Notes: a model not told the origin generated them from the sequence alone. 64,000 nucleotides of DNA from Tamarix chinensis (GCA_030549775.1 CM060172.1:56099942-56163941); one strand, 5' to 3'. Shown: positions 1-12,978, numbered from the stretch's first letter. Program-made: numbers and translations.

Positions 1-1520
1 GATATTACATGGTGCTCAACTCACTCATTTCTCACCATATAATATCATATTCTCAAATCATATCATTAACAACATAAATTTATCAACATAATAATAATAA
101 CATGGTAGTACACATACTCAAAAATAACACTTAGCACATTAACCCTAAGCTACAACTACTATCTTCACAGAAAAAGGTTTCAATATCTATACGTGTAAAT
201 CCTATCCCGACTCCTCCAAAATTGTTAGAAAATCACCTAAGATCAAACAAAAACCACCATTAGAACTTAATGATATAAATAAAGAAAATTTAAGGAAATA
301 AAGAGTGAAAGGATCAGAGAATAATCAAAATAATGCTCGAAGGTGTGGTCAATAAAATTTTATGTAGTAAAGAAGGGAGGAATAGTTGGGGTCATCAAAT
401 CAAAGGATGTAGAAACGATAGCTTGTGTCATTGCTAAGGGGTAGGGAATGGTGGAGGAGGTTTGTGATCAAGGAGGGGAATGGTGGAAAGGGTTGAATTG
501 GGGTGGTATGTTCAGTGGAAGTTGTCGAATGAAGGAGGTAGGTTGCGATGGAAATGAACAAATGAAATTAGGGGATTTGTGGTAACTTTTGCTAAAAGAG
601 GGGATAAGAACGATAGCTTTGGCTAGTGGTAGAGGTAGGATCATTGAGTTTGGTGCAATTAGAGGGGATGGTTGTGGTTGGGTTAGTTGGTGCATAAAAG
701 GAGGAGAAAAAGTGGAGGGTTGTAGTGAGTTTGGCTAAAGTAAGCAAAGGAGCTTTGGTGAAAATGGTTGGTGGTGGGGTTGTATTGTGGAGGGTTTGAC
801 TAATGGTATATATGAGGGAATGGTGAAGGTTGTCGGTGTTAGAGGTGAGGGAATGGCAAAGGCTATCAATGGAGTTGTTGGTTGGTTGTTTTGGTGACAA
901 CAAGGTGGATGAAAAAGAGGGATGAATGTTGCATTATTTTAGTTTTTCAACATAAAGGATAAAGGAGGAGGTAGTTCAAAAATTAATGTACTCTCTCTAT
1001 TTATATACACACACACACACACACACATACAAAAGGAGGTGAGACAAGCAAAGGAAAAATAAACACATACACAATTAAGGCATAGGTTACAACAAGTAGA
1101 TCATGAAAGGAGTGAGAATTAACATATAGGTAGGCATGATAGAGGGTAGAGGCACTGCCTGGTAACAATGTTTCATGCAAGAAAAAGGGGAGAAGAAAAG
1201 GAGGTCAGACATGTGGGAAAAAAGGAAAAGAAGAGAAGAGGAAGAAAATAAAAGGGAAAAAGAAGGTAATTAGATTTGGTTTTAAAAATCATATTTAGGT
1301 TAAAATAATTTAAGTTAAAGTATTAAGATAATTTAAATAACAACTTTCTAGAGTTAGGTTTAAATTATAATATTAATAACCCGATATAAAGATTAGGGTT
1401 AAGTTAAGAATTACAATTAAGGATTTAGGGTAAGATAGAAACATTAATTTTCCAATATTAGAATTAGGTTACAATATTAATCATTCATAATTATGCTTAG
1501 CTAAAATTTGAGGTATTAAA
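1..1520 (+). mobile_element. 3' part of a long LTR, cut by the window edge
   Basis: The segment has the layout seen in the 3' half of the complete LTRs at 7666-11705 and 16559-20384. An AT-rich stretch is followed by a strongly purine-rich block (about 420-1260), then an AT-rich tail ending at a degraded terminus GAGGTATTAAA in place of GGTATTACA. No TSD can be tested because the 5' end lies outside the window. The open frames on the minus strand here (468-903) are low-complexity products of the purine bias. Assignment rests on layout and the terminal motif. Confidence 0.5.
1007..1027. repeat. (AC)n microsatellite
   Basis: A perfect AC dinucleotide run lies inside the purine-rich part of the LTR fragment. 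Confidence 0.9.
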
Positions 1521-2034
1521 AATATGCTCTAATTTCATTCACAACCCGAAGCAATAGTAGTTTGGCTCAAAACACAAATGAAATCTTATATATATATATA
1601 TATATGGAGTACTACATCCATATAATATCCACCACTCATCTACAAGATTTCAAGATTAATATAATAATATGCCAAATAATCAAACAATAATTGTAATAGG
1701 AAGAAAGTGTTGAACATTAAAAATTATTCAAAAGCCATACCAAAAACAAGAATATAGTGATCATACAAAGTAGACCATATTCTAAAATCACCCTGTGCTT
1801 TTCTAAAATAAATAATTAAAATTATCAATTTTGATCTCAATTGGAAATATCTAGTATCATACCTCTTAATGACATCAATAGTAGCTGACATAGTATTTTG
1901 ATAGTTTGTAATATCAAATTAATACTAAAAGTGAACCGACCACATGTAAACTCTTTGAAAGTTGAGTATCTCAATAAAAAGTAATGATCTAAATATCAGA
2001 ATCCACCCTTTTATTTCTCCTTTGAAATCTAAAA
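1521..2034. other. AT-rich stretch, probably decayed integrase part
   Basis: It lies between the LTR fragment and the recognisable integrase of the minus-strand gypsy element. It contains a (TA)n run near 1587-1605. The minus strand gives only scattered, unreadable similarity to an integrase core. No gene is seen. Confidence 0.3.
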
Positions 2035-4450
2035 ACCATTTTAGTATCATTTTTCCTTTGTGTCTTAGGCAATGCTATAATGAAGTCCATACTCACATGA
2101 TCCCATGATTGATGTGGGATGGTAAGGGAGTGTAGTGTCCTTAGTGGAGGTGACTCTTAAACTTTTGACAAATCTCACATCTATCTATTATACTTTGTAC
2201 ATAACCCACAAGTTTAGGATAATAAAAATGCTCACTAATTATGTCCACAATAAGTCTCCAGCTAATCCTCCTCCACGCACTTTCCTCACAAGTAATTCTC
2301 TAATAGAACATTTAGGAATGAGGAGCTTATTATTCTTAAAGAAGAACCTATCTTGAAAAAAAATGGCCCCTTCTTATCTTGATCCTTGAAGCTGAAGCCA
2401 AAGTCTTCATATTCCTTATAAAGATGCACCCAATCCCTAATACTCATGCCTCTAACAAAGAGAGCATGCAATACCTTCTAGAGAGTGCATATGCTACTAT
2501 ATTTGTTTTTCCACTTTTGTGTTTGGATAAAGAGGAAAAAGATCATAAAAATTCTACCCATCTTTCATGCCTTGGATGAATCTTGTGTTTGCCATTGATT
2601 TACTTTAATACTCATGATTCGTGTGCAGTATAAATTGTTGTGGCCTCAATTAGTGTGACTAATGATAAAAGTCTCTCACTAATGCTTAGAACTCCTTATC
2701 ATATGTGCAATTATTCACCCTAGAGCCATTGAGTTTTTCACTAAAGACGGTACTTAGCTTCCCTTCTTGTTGTAAAACAGCTCTAATGCCCACTCCACTA
2801 GCATCACACTCAACCTCAAAGAATTTGTTAAAGTTAGGTTATGTTAGGGTGGTTTATTCACTTAGTTTTTCTTTGATCACCACAGAGGCATCTTGGGCCA
2901 CCTTGTTCCACTTGAATTCACCCTTCTTCATGCATTTGGTTATAGGTTCTAATAGGGTACTAAATTCCCTAATGAACCTTCTATAAAATGAAGCAAGACC
3001 ATGAAAAGATCTCACTTGTGTTAGGCTTGTAGGTGTGGGTCATGTCTTGATTGCTTCCATCTCGGATTCATCCATGGCTATTCCATATTTAAACACTACA
3101 AAACCTAGAAATATAACCTTATGTACGAATAATTCACACTTTTATAGTTTAGCATATAACGTGTGACCTCTAAGTTCTAGAAATACAAGTTTTAGATGAT
3201 GTAAATGCTCTTCTTCACTAAAGCTATATACAAGTATATCCTCAAAGTAAACTAATACAAATTTTCAAATGAATGGCATAAGTACCTCCTTCATAAGTCT
3301 CATAAAGCTAGTAGGGATATTTGAAAAACCAAAGGGCATAACCATCTACTTATACAATCCTCCCTTAGTTTTAAATGCAATTTTCCATTCATCACCATCT
3401 TTCATTTTTATTTGGTAGTGGTCACTCCTTAGGTAAATTTTGAAAAACAAGCATGCAGCATACAAACTATAAAGAATATCATCATATCTAGGTATATGAT
3501 ACCTGTACTTGATAGTAATGTTGTTGATAGCCCTACTATCAACACACATTATCATGGTGCCATCTTTCTATGGCACCACACATGGGCTAAGGGACTACCT
3601 TATTAAACCTTTAGATAATAATTCGTCTATTTGCCTTTGCAATGCTAAGGCTTCCTTAGGGTTGCACCTATAGGCCACCTTATTAGAAAGTATAACACCA
3701 TATACAAAGTCTATTTAGTTCTCTATGCCTCTAATGGGGGTAATAAATGGGGTAGATCATTAGGGAATACATCACAAAAATCCTCTAATAATGCCCTAAC
3801 ATGTGGCTTATTACAAACCCTCCCTTAATTATCATCTAGGAACAACAAAAATTAGATTACTTTACCTTTTAATAAGGCCTTATCTAGACAATTTTTACCT
3901 ATTAGTAAGGAATTTTTACAACTCATGTCGACATAACTAGAACAAGTACCTAAAGGGTTGAGAATAATATTCTTCTTGGTAAACTTCAAACAATAAGTTT
4001 TCCTTATTCCATCATGTAAGTCACTTCTATCAAATTACCATGGCCTCCCCAAAATCAAATGACAACCATACATTTGAACTACGTCACACACCACCTCATC
4101 TTGATAGGTATTTCCAATGAAGAATGTTACCTTCACTTTCTTTGTCACCTCCACCATGTTACCATCATTAAGCCATTATAGCTTATATGGTTTGTCATAA
4201 TTTGTAGTAGGAAGACTAATCTTCTCTACTAAGGTGCAAGAAGCAACATTAACATAACTTCCTCCACCCACAATAACAAAACATATGTTTCCAAGTATAG
4301 TGCTTTTAGTTTGAAAAATATTCTCTCTTTTGAATCATCTACTTTGTACTCTTTAGTATGCAACACCCTTTTAATCATAAAAGATTCTTTTACATTGGGT
4401 GGTGCAAACTCCTCTTCTCCATTTATGGCCAAGACTTATTCCTCATCTTC
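2035..4450 (-). pseudogene. Ty3/gypsy pol pseudogene (protease, RT, RNase H, integrase)
   Basis: Read on the minus strand, the usual Ty3/gypsy order is visible. A retropepsin-like part (about 4450-4020) has GGGSYVNVAS and ends in LILGRPW. Reverse transcriptase (about 3560-2990) has CVDSRAINNITIKYR, a YFED box and, near its end, [13 protein letters not shown]. RNase H is around 2950-2500. The integrase zinc region (2350-2140) has LLIPKCSIRELLVRE, then a core start near 2110-2040 with YTPLP and LRHKGK-like residues. The motifs resemble plant chromoviruses, possibly the Reina type, but the lineage is not proven. It is dead: stop codons interrupt RT and integrase, the protease Asp of the usual DGGSCTNVAS motif is lost, and the RT YxDD box reads YFED. 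Confidence 0.8.
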
Positions 4451-4509
4451 ATTCTCCTCCTCTCAGATAGCTTCCTCCAAATCTACCATGGTAATCATCA
4501 TTTCATTAG

Positions 4510-5480
4510 GGAACTCATTTTGATGGTATCCTAAGCCTTGACACTTAAAACACCTAACACTCTTGGCCTTGTTCTCAACCGCCACTCATTTGCTCCTCAC
4601 ATATTTTATCAACGGTGTAGAAGAGACTTTGAATGATGATGGATACTCCCTTGATGTGCTATAACCCTTGTTTGGACCTCCATATCTTGTGGCCCTCTTC
4701 TCCTTTTGGTGTTTTTATACCTTTATAGCTAGATGATAAAGCTCATTCAAGGTATAATACCTATGCATCTCCACCTTCCTAGCTATGCCTTACCTAAGAC
4801 CACTAAGGAAATGAGCATAGTATATTCTTATAGCTCATCCAAACAGAGCCTCATAGAGACTTTTTGGAACTCTCTCATGTACTCCTCTATATTCAATGAC
4901 CCTTGTTTCAAAGAGGATATTTTTTTGTACAAGTATTGAGTGAAAGAAGGAGAAAGGAATCTCTTCTTTATTTTTATCCAAACTTAACTTTCAATTTTTC
5001 TTTTTTTTTTCTCCTCTTATGAACTACATTCTTCTACCATAAGAAGGCATGGACTTTGAGCTTAATAAATTCCACCTTAAAGACTTTGGTGTCGAAATAC
5101 AACACCTCAACTCCCATTCCAGAAATTCTTTAGGATTGTGATTACCTTCAAATTATAGGACCTCGACCCTAACATCATGAAAATTTTCTTATTGTTTATT
5201 ACTCCTCCTCCTTAGCTCTATAAAGGACTCACTTGAGGACGCTCAAAATATTCATATGGCTCAAGAAATGGGGGTGTTTTTCTAGGATGGTCTTGAGTCA
5301 CATTAGGAAATAATGAATCTAATATATCAAGTACTCTCCTCATATCATGTTGAAGAGACTCAATGGCTCTATCCCTCCTTAAATTATTTTTTTATTCAAG
5401 GCTCAACCCTCATGTTAAAGGAAGGTCTCTCATTGAAGGATAAGAAAGTTAAAAAGAGAATAAGAATCGATTATGGGAAG
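4510..5480 (-). pseudogene. Ty3/gypsy gag pseudogene
   Basis: The minus strand upstream of the protease encodes a decayed capsid protein. Near 5390-5230 is an N-terminal stretch with ESLQHDMRRVLDILD. Near 4900-4730 are the conserved capsid segments EEYMREF and RYYTLNELYHLAIKVE. Near 4560-4515 is a zinc knuckle, CFKCQGLGYHQNE, in which the expected His-Tyr order is swapped. Stops occur between segments. The order gag then pol on the minus strand places the element's 5' end at higher coordinates, next to the PBS-like site at about 5597-5611. Confidence 0.7.
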
Positions 5481-5596
5481 ACAAAATATGAGATAGGTAT
5501 CAAGTGGGGGCCGGCTAGAAAATTTTTGTGTACGTGTTTAGTTAATACAGGGTGGATGAGAAAACTAAGATAAGACCCAAATTGATACAAACTAAT

Positions 5597-5870
5597 CTTT
5601 GATACTAAGTTGATGCATATGATATCTAACTTGGGTCTTTCTAGGTGTTAGCATTCTAAAACTTTATAACAACTGAAATACAAGAAATAAATGGGAAATA
5701 TTTTGAGAAGATAAGAATTGATTCAAGGGTTTACAAGAATCAATTCTAATCCTCTCAAAATCTCCCCCATTTCTTTCTTATATTTTAGTTTTTCTAAGGT
5801 TTTAGAATACCAACACCTAGCAAAACCCAAGTTGGATATCATATGTATCAATCACCAGAGCAGAGATCAG
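5597..5870. repeat. Palindrome of two opposed LTR 3' ends with PBS-like flanks
   Basis: From 5612 the sequence TGATGCATATGATATC runs as the reverse complement of an LTR 3' end. It turns over near 5725 and runs forward to GATATCATATGTATCA at about 5850. The right arm resembles the end of the solo LTR at 6689-7611. To the left, on the minus strand, is TTAGTATCAAAG, a plausible decayed primer-binding site for initiator Met-tRNA (TGGTATCAGAG). To the right, CCAGAGCAGAGATCAGGG looks like a second, forward PBS flank. The structure suggests two head-to-head 5' ends. Confidence 0.5.
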
Positions 5871-6688
5871 GGTTTAGTCTAAATGAAAAAGCAAATGCTT
5901 TATCTCTCAAATAGTGAATTCAATTACTTGATGCAAGTTTAGTTCGGATCCAATTTAAAACTTAACCCTAAATTGCTCCATGCTTCTATATGGTTGCAAT
6001 GCCATGAAAATTTTAGCAAAGTATATATTTGCATATAATATAAAACATCATTATATCACAAGCATCTACAAAGATAGAACTAAGTAGAGAAGCATACCAA
6101 TAATAAAAATATATATTCAATAAGCCGAGTAATTGATTGATAATGCTTCAACATTTGATCTCATGAGGCATGCATGACTTACCTGTCACCACTGACCTCC
6201 AAGCTCCTACTCTAGCTCTAGCAAGGGACAAGTAGAAGCTATGTGAGGACAAGCAAAATAGATGGCTCCAAGCTCCAAATCTGAAGATAATAGTGTCCAA
6301 GCTCTAGCTCCATCTTTGCAATGGCAATAGGTTAGAATAAAAAATGGCAGATGAACTTGAAGGTAGAAGGATGAAATGAATGAACCTATGTGTGAGGGAT
6401 GATAAATAGATGAGATGGAAGATATAACTCCAACCTCTAGCAATGGCAGTAGTCGAGGCTTCATCTTTAGCAATGGTGGACAAACTAATAAAGAAGAAGT
6501 TGCAAGAGGGAAATAGAGATGAAGAGGAAGATCAACAATTTGAAAAAGTCAAAATAAAAAATTCAAACAAACATCACAAATCCCAACATCAATATAGTAA
6601 AATAAAGTGTATAATTTTAATCGATTCGATTCTTAAATTAACCGGCTAGTTCTTGGGTTTAGATAAACCAACTGATTTGACTATGTTT
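5871..6688. other. Unassigned, possibly retrotransposon leader
   Basis: There is no coding signal beyond short frames. It follows a PBS-like site and may be 5' leader sequence of a forward element of the same family. Confidence 0.25.
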
Positions 6689-7611
6689 TGATGTGGGAGC
6701 ATCCTCATCTAATGATCACACTTTTGCCCTTAATTTTTTCAAGTTTTAGAGTCACAAAACTCTCCTCACTTGGACAAATTAATTACTCCTATGAAAATTA
6801 GTCATGCAAGCTATGTAAACCTTGTCAACTTTTACCACCTCCACATAATAAATCTACCACCTTTTAAGCCATGTTCTTTCCACCATTCTTAGCTCATTTT
6901 CTTTTATTATTTTAGCTCTAAGAATACTCTAAAATGCATCCCAATATTCACCTACAATAGCCACACAAAATAAAACACAAGTCTCTGTCAAGCTACATGA
7001 CAAGTCCTTTTCAGCACTTAGGAAGAACAATGCAGATGTTTGGGAAGAACAAGAAAATAGAATGTATTCTTTAATTCTTTTTGTCCCTTACAAGATCAAA
7101 ATGATCATTGTCTATTTCCTTATGAATCAAGTGGAAACTTCATGATGTTTACACATGAAGGAAGGACGCTACCATTCGAAATCAACATGGCACACACCCC
7201 ATGGCCAAGTGACATAGGGTGGTGTATTAGATAGTTTCTTTTTTTTATAGCTCAAATCACTTATATTAGTTTGTTAAATTGTAACCTTTAATCATGAATT
7301 CCATCTATAAGTGCCAAGGAAATAATGAAATAGAAATTAACCTTTTTTTTGCTGCATATTTTCTCTCAAAAAACTGAGACATCTTCATCTTCAACTCTAG
7401 TGCAATAGTTTAAAGTTTAGCAAAAATCTTTCAAGATTTATCCTAGGATTTTAAACCTCGGGTGGTTCTTATGAGTATTGATTTAAGGATTTAACAAGAA
7501 TCAATTTTACCCTCTCAAATCTCTCCCCATTCTAGTCTTAATTTTTGGTTGATCTAATCTTAGTTAGACATCAATTCCTAGCATGACCCAAGTTGGATCT
7601 CTTATGCATCA
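6689..7611 (+). mobile_element. Candidate solo LTR of the gypsy family (923 bp)
   Basis: It starts TGATG and ends CATCA, short inverted termini typical of LTRs. The 3' end (CCTAGCATGACCCAAGTTGG) matches both arms of the palindrome at 5612-5850, which lies next to the gypsy PBS. Flanking 5-mers are TGTTT and GGTTT, a TSD with one mismatch. No PBS or gag follows, so a solo LTR is the simplest reading. A TATAAGT box near 7310 could be its promoter. Confidence 0.5.
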
Positions 7612-7665
7612 GGTTTTCACCAGTTCTTTTACTTAACTGGTTCTATTCATTAATCCAACCGTTAT

Positions 7666-10600
7666 TGTAACACCCCAAAATTTAATACTTAAAAATTTTA
7701 TTTTGTGGAATTGATAATTACAAAATAATAGGTGTTATCGTCATACTTAGCATATGTCTAGTTTCCTCATCTTACTTATGTCAAGTGATAAAGCTCAAAT
7801 AAGTCAGATCAAAACAAATAGTGGAAGGATAATACAAAACATAAATAAAGTTTAGCGAATAATACATTCCCATACAACATAAATATCTAAAATACATCAA
7901 GGACATAAAAGTCTAAAGAAAAACTTATCATAAAAGAGCATGCAATGGTGCAATAATAGTTTGGCCTTACGCTCATCCCTTTCACAAAAATATTATAAAT
8001 AAGGGTTACAATAATAGGAATGTTCACTCCCCTAATCTAGCTAAATGTCTGAATGACGCTCCTCATAATCTTTCGGTCATTGCATGCAACACACGTACTC
8101 CTCTAAAAAGTGATAGTATTAGTATAACTTTGTTGTATGAAATAAATTTCAATGCCTCCAAAGAGGTAATATACTCACATTGCACGTAACAATAATAACT
8201 AGAAAATCATAATTAACACACAAGGATACCTGTAATAACAAGATAAAAATCTTATGCGATAACATATGTGGCAATAAAGCCTCATGCTCAACACCAACAG
8301 AATTAACTATTTCACATCCATCTCAAAACACAAAATATATTTATCAAAACCCATGTTGTAGTGCACTTAGAACTCTACCAACCAACCAACAAAATCAACT
8401 TTAAAACAACTGGTATGGTACAAAGGCAATTGTTAAAATAAAAATGCAACACATACCAATGCCATCAAATAAAATTAATTCTTAATTTTTTAATTTACTC
8501 TAGAGAGAATAATATTAACTCGAGGACACTGATGTACATCCGTTCATACTGATACATATAGGTAGCACAATACCCTTATGCCTTATAATTCAGAGAAGCT
8601 GACATACACCTGGTCATATTGGTATAATGAGGTAACACAATACCCATGTTCTTCCTAGTTCACATAATACTTAAGTATTGATGACCCCTAAAAAGTCTAG
8701 AGAACTAATTAGAGTATATATATATAAGGCCTTGTTAGGGTACTGAGACATGCCAACAAAAACAAATCAAATCTAGGGCTAAACTCATCCTTAAGGTAGC
8801 TACCCCTAAGGAGCCACAAGTTCTAAACTTCCACTTTAAATATTAATATTTTATAATGTAATCATAAAAGTTACATAGTGGAAAATTTTTTTATTTTCAT
8901 ACTTAACTATTTTTTCTTTATTTCTAATTATTTAAGTCAACTCTAAGGTCAAAAGATTAAGCTAAGTTGAACTAAGGCCAAACCTAAAAATATACTAATG
9001 CCAACCTGGTCCATTTATTCCCCTTCAGACACATTTTTTCATAATGACCAAAATACCCTCCAAATCTTATTCGCCTCATTTTTATCCACTTTATTACCAT
9101 ATTTCTTTTTACAGGATGTTTGTCATGAAAAAGCTAAAATATAATAATTAAATAATTTATCATATAAAGAAATTCCATGTTATAATAAAAGATAATACTA
9201 CCCCTAAGCATAGACATAACATAATTCATGTATAAAGCCCTAACATGAAATTCTATCATATCATAATATTTATACTAATTCTGCATAATAATTTTAGATA
9301 CAAATTGTATTATGTAAAAATTACGTTTTGACCCCTAGAATATGCGATACAAAATAATCATAATTTAATCTTGTTTGTGCTCTAAAACCCCCACATCATA
9401 TGTCCAAATATATCTAAAATCTATAAAGAATATTTTAAACTCATTCGTATGCCCAATATAAGGTAATACAAAAGTCTAATTAAACCCTAACCCTCAACCT
9501 ATGTATTATTTCTAGCTATAATTTATATATCAATACATGCATATATCCTCATTTTTAAAATTCTACCAAGTCATACATGAATTATTAATTATTAACATGG
9601 CAACATATATTATTTCATACATCACAAAATTTACACAAAAATGTAACATTATATGCTTTTATTTTTCATAAAATTTTGGATAACATCAACTTCACATGAT
9701 TTTCATTATAATAAATAAACCTATCATAATTACATCCTAATTTCTACTATCTATGGATTAGTTGGATTTACCTCTGAGCTTCACAAATTATACCCCAAAA
9801 ATTCCTCTTCCAAGGCAGCATTAAGCAAGATTAAGATTACTTAAAATCAACAACACAGCCCACACAAAATATGTATCTATATTCGTATTTCTACAAAGAT
9901 AAAATAATTAGATAACAATTAATAGGAACTAAGGCTAAATTAGATTTGGAAAATCAAAACTAAAGGTTTTGGGTGGATAGCACAACCATGCACCAGGCAC
10001 ACACAAGAAATGAAAAAAAGAAGTTTCTCACTTTTGACACAAGAAGAGGTTGGATGCTGAGAGATGGTCAAAGTCGTTTAGCAAGGAAAAAATAAATGGC
10101 TGAGCCAAAGAGAACAAGCGAGCCATAGTGACTAAGGTTAAGATGGTGCTAAATAGAGAAGTTCAATCGGGTTAGTTGGCAAGGTAAAGAGAAAGCATTG
10201 GCGTGATTGTGCAAGGTGGAGTTGCTAGAGTTTGAGTGAGGAGGCTCAAAGGTGTAGCTAACTAAGGTGAGGTAAGACCAAGTCAGAGGAAATGGAGTTG
10301 GTTGCAAGGAAAAATAGGGCAGTAGTGAATGGATTTGATCGACAACAAGGGGAACGAATCTGTAAGGGCGATGGGGATGGTGTTTTTTGCTCAATAGAGG
10401 GGCTCAAATGCTAGGGTGGTTACATGGGGTGGTTCTCAATGCTGGGAAATGAGAAGAACAAGGAGATAGATACGATGGTGGGTGAAAGGAGAAGTGTCTG
10501 GGGTACACTGAAATAGAGGAATAGAAGAAGATAATGGTCGAGATGGGGAAAAGAGAAAGAAAAGAAAAAGGAAGCTATCTAGGCATAGGGAAGGGGAAGA

Positions 10601-11427
10601 AGGAAAATGAGCAAGCGAAAGGAATCTGGTCAAGCAAGAGGGATACGCTAGGGATGTGCGAGAAAGAGACGGGAGCATAAAGAAAAGAAGGAGAAGGAAA
10701 TGAAGAGAGTGGTCGATGATCATGGTGCAAATGAAGCAAGGGACGGATGAGGCAACAAAAACAAAGGGAAAAGAGTAGAGAATAAGAAGGGTTGAAATAG
10801 GTATGGGAAATAAAGAAAAAAAATGAAGGACTTGATTGGCTATGGTGGTCTAATAGGGAAGAGAGGGAAAAACAAAGAAGGTGGGAGGTAGACTGGTGTA
10901 GGAGAGAAATAATTGGGTAGTAGCGACGATAGTAATGGAATGAGATGGTGCGTAGGAGAAAAGGCAAGAATGAAAGAAAGAAAAATATACAGATGAAGGA
11001 CGAATCGGCCTATTAGGGAAGGTGAATGATGGAACAATGTGGTGAAGGGTTGAAGGCAGGAAGAAGGAACTAGGCAGAGGGCATGTTTGGTGAAGCGTTA
11101 GGCTGGCATGGGGTGCGGTGTTAGGTTATGTTTGGTAGAGGCAAAGTTAAAAAATTACGAAGGAAAAAGGTGCAACATGAGGGGGTTGTTATTTGGTTGG
11201 GTTTCGGTTAAGGGCTGGTTGGGTTATACTAAGGTCTAGGAATTTAGTTATATTTGGGTTGGGTTTGGGGATAAGATAGTAGAAAAAAAATTAGGTTAAA
11301 ATGTATTAATTAGTTAATTAACTAATAAATAAATAATATCAACAAATTATAAGAGGTTATTAAATACTAAAAAAAATCATATCCAATAAATATTGTATTA
11401 TTACTATAATTATCATCATCTCTATCG

Positions 11428-11484
<57 letters not shown>

Positions 11485-11705
11485 TTATTATTGATTATTA
11501 TTATTATGATTATCATCATCATCATCATCTTTCTTCTAAATATTAATATACTAGTCAAGATTATGAACACAATTTTAGTAAATATATGTATACACACGGT
11601 AACATGACATCCACCCCTAAAAATTTTTTATAACTAATTAGCATTTAATAATTAAAATTTTAATTCAGATATCTAATTTATGATTTATATAAACTAAATA
11701 TTACA
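7666..11705 (+). mobile_element. Solo long LTR, copy 1 (4,040 bp, TSD GTTAT)
   Basis: It starts TGTAACACCCC and ends ATATTACA. It is flanked by a perfect 5-bp TSD GTTAT (7661-7665 and 11706-11710), as expected for LTR integration. There is no gag or pol and no second LTR, so it is a solo LTR made by LTR-LTR recombination, or a non-autonomous element lacking coding capacity. From 9990 to 11240 the plus strand is strongly purine-rich. That block makes several minus-strand open frames of 65-130 residues, rich in Ser, Pro, Leu and Phe, which have no domain and are not genes. Confidence 0.85.
11430..11483. repeat. (TTA)n microsatellite
   Basis: A nearly perfect TTA/ATT run of about 54 bp lies in the AT-rich 3' end of LTR copy 1. 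A poly-Asn open frame on the minus strand is its translation and is not a gene. Confidence 0.9.
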
Positions 11706-11781
11706 GTTATGACTACCTTTTCAATGGCCCACCAGTTCTATTTTTAATACTATAATTAAAAGTACTGGATTTTTATTCTCA

Positions 11782-12027
11782 GAACCAAAAGGCGAAATCC
11801 CTCGCCCCTAGGGCCCCCAACCTGCCGGCCCGACAGCGCTGGTTGGAGGAGGTAAATCACGGTGACTCAGCAGAGAATGAGCAGGTGCCCTCCCCCGTGG
11901 TGCCCATAAGGAGCCACCCCCACTTTGAAGGGTTGAAACTCTCACGCTGCGGCTGCCACGAGTATCGAACTCGGGTCACTCGGAACCAACAACCTGAACA
12001 TTTCCACTGAGGTAAGCCCGTGCGGGC
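11782..12027 (-). mobile_element. tRNA-derived SINE (246 bp, 18-bp TSD)
   Basis: It is flanked by identical 18-mers ACTGGATTTTTATTCTCA (11764-11781 and 12028-12045), the long TSD typical of LINE-mobilised elements. The minus strand begins with GGGCTTACCTCAGTGG, resembling a pol III box A. About 45 bp later comes CCGAGTTCGATACTCG, resembling box B. The body is GC-rich against an AT-rich background. The minus-strand 3' end, with GGGGCGAGGGATTTCGCC, recalls the Au family of plant SINEs. That family assignment is from memory and less certain than the SINE call. Confidence 0.85.
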
Positions 12028-12269
12028 ACTGGATTTTTATTCTCATTGAAAGATATATATATATACACACACACACACACAAATGACAAATATTCTAATT
12101 ATTAAACTATAAGTGATCTATGTAAGCATGTGTTTGAAAAATTGTTTGGATCCTAATTAAACTGCAGTTTTTCACTCGCTTTTTTTGTAAAAATTTACCA
12201 ATTTTAATAAAATTATATTTTTAATATAATAGAATAATAAATCGTAATAACAAATAACCAATAAAAAAA

Positions 12270-12740
12270 TTTCTAAACGAAGGCTAAATCGATTGCTTGC
12301 TGTGGACGAAGTACATGATACGTTGCATTGTCTTCTCTAAAATAGGTGAAAAATTCCGTGATGAACATGTGCGCTTGGATGACCACGATATGCTTTCCGA
12401 AATGAAGTTTCCTTTCCGGCCGTCTCGGTGGGCGCCGGCCGTATATGAGGACATTGTACCTTGCTGTTGCTGACATGGAGCGGCTGTGCGTTGTATTGAG
12501 CTGTACGTACGTTTATATCGATCTGTTAATTTCCATTTAAGCTGTTAAGGGGCCGGACTAAAGACCTGCTGCTGCATGTGAAAGTAAGGCTGGAAGTATC
12601 ACTTTGGCATGGGGGAGCGGGGAGTGTGAGGGACAGATTTCCATGATCAGTTGCGTTAATTAGATTCTTACGCGTGACTGTTGGTCTGGTCTTCTTTTGT
12701 ACATGTACATTGAGTCTGTACGGAGCTTTAAAATCAGCAA
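12270..12740. other. GC-richer island with short open frames, unrecognised
   Basis: Base composition rises clearly above the neighbours. A minus-strand frame of 67 codons (12476-12273) and a plus-strand frame of about 54 codons (starting near 12316) overlap. Neither shows a motif I recognise. It could be an exon remnant or untranslated region of a lost gene. No function is proposed. Confidence 0.3.
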
Positions 12741-12754
12741 GTTGTTACATCTTA

Positions 12755-12978
12755 AGACTTGTTTGGTATAGGAGTAAAAAGATTCAAAAATATTTTATTC
12801 TTCATTATATTTTTTATCTTAAGTATTTAAATATAATAATTTAATAAAATACTCACTAAGAATCAGATTAAGACTTAAAATGAATATTTATTTCGAATTT
12901 TTCCCCTAATTTTAAATATATTTTACAAGATATATAAAATATGAGAGTAATTTTTCTACCCCTATACCAAACGAGCAC
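12755..12978. mobile_element. MITE family A, copy 1 (PIF/Harbinger-like)
   Basis: Terminal inverted repeats are AGACTTGTTTGG and CCAAACGAGCAC. The flanking 3-bp duplication is TTA (12752-12754 and 12979-12981). The 224-bp AT-rich body has no coding capacity. A TTA/TAA target duplication is characteristic of Tourist/PIF-Harbinger MITEs. Confidence 0.75.

Noticed and set aside
10149..11037. Group of minus-strand frames of 65-130 codons
   Set aside because: They lie in the purine-rich block of solo LTR copy 1, overlap in different frames, and encode Ser/Pro/Phe/Leu-rich low-complexity sequence.
11367..11597. Poly-Asn open frame
   Set aside because: It is the translation of a TTA microsatellite on the minus strand.
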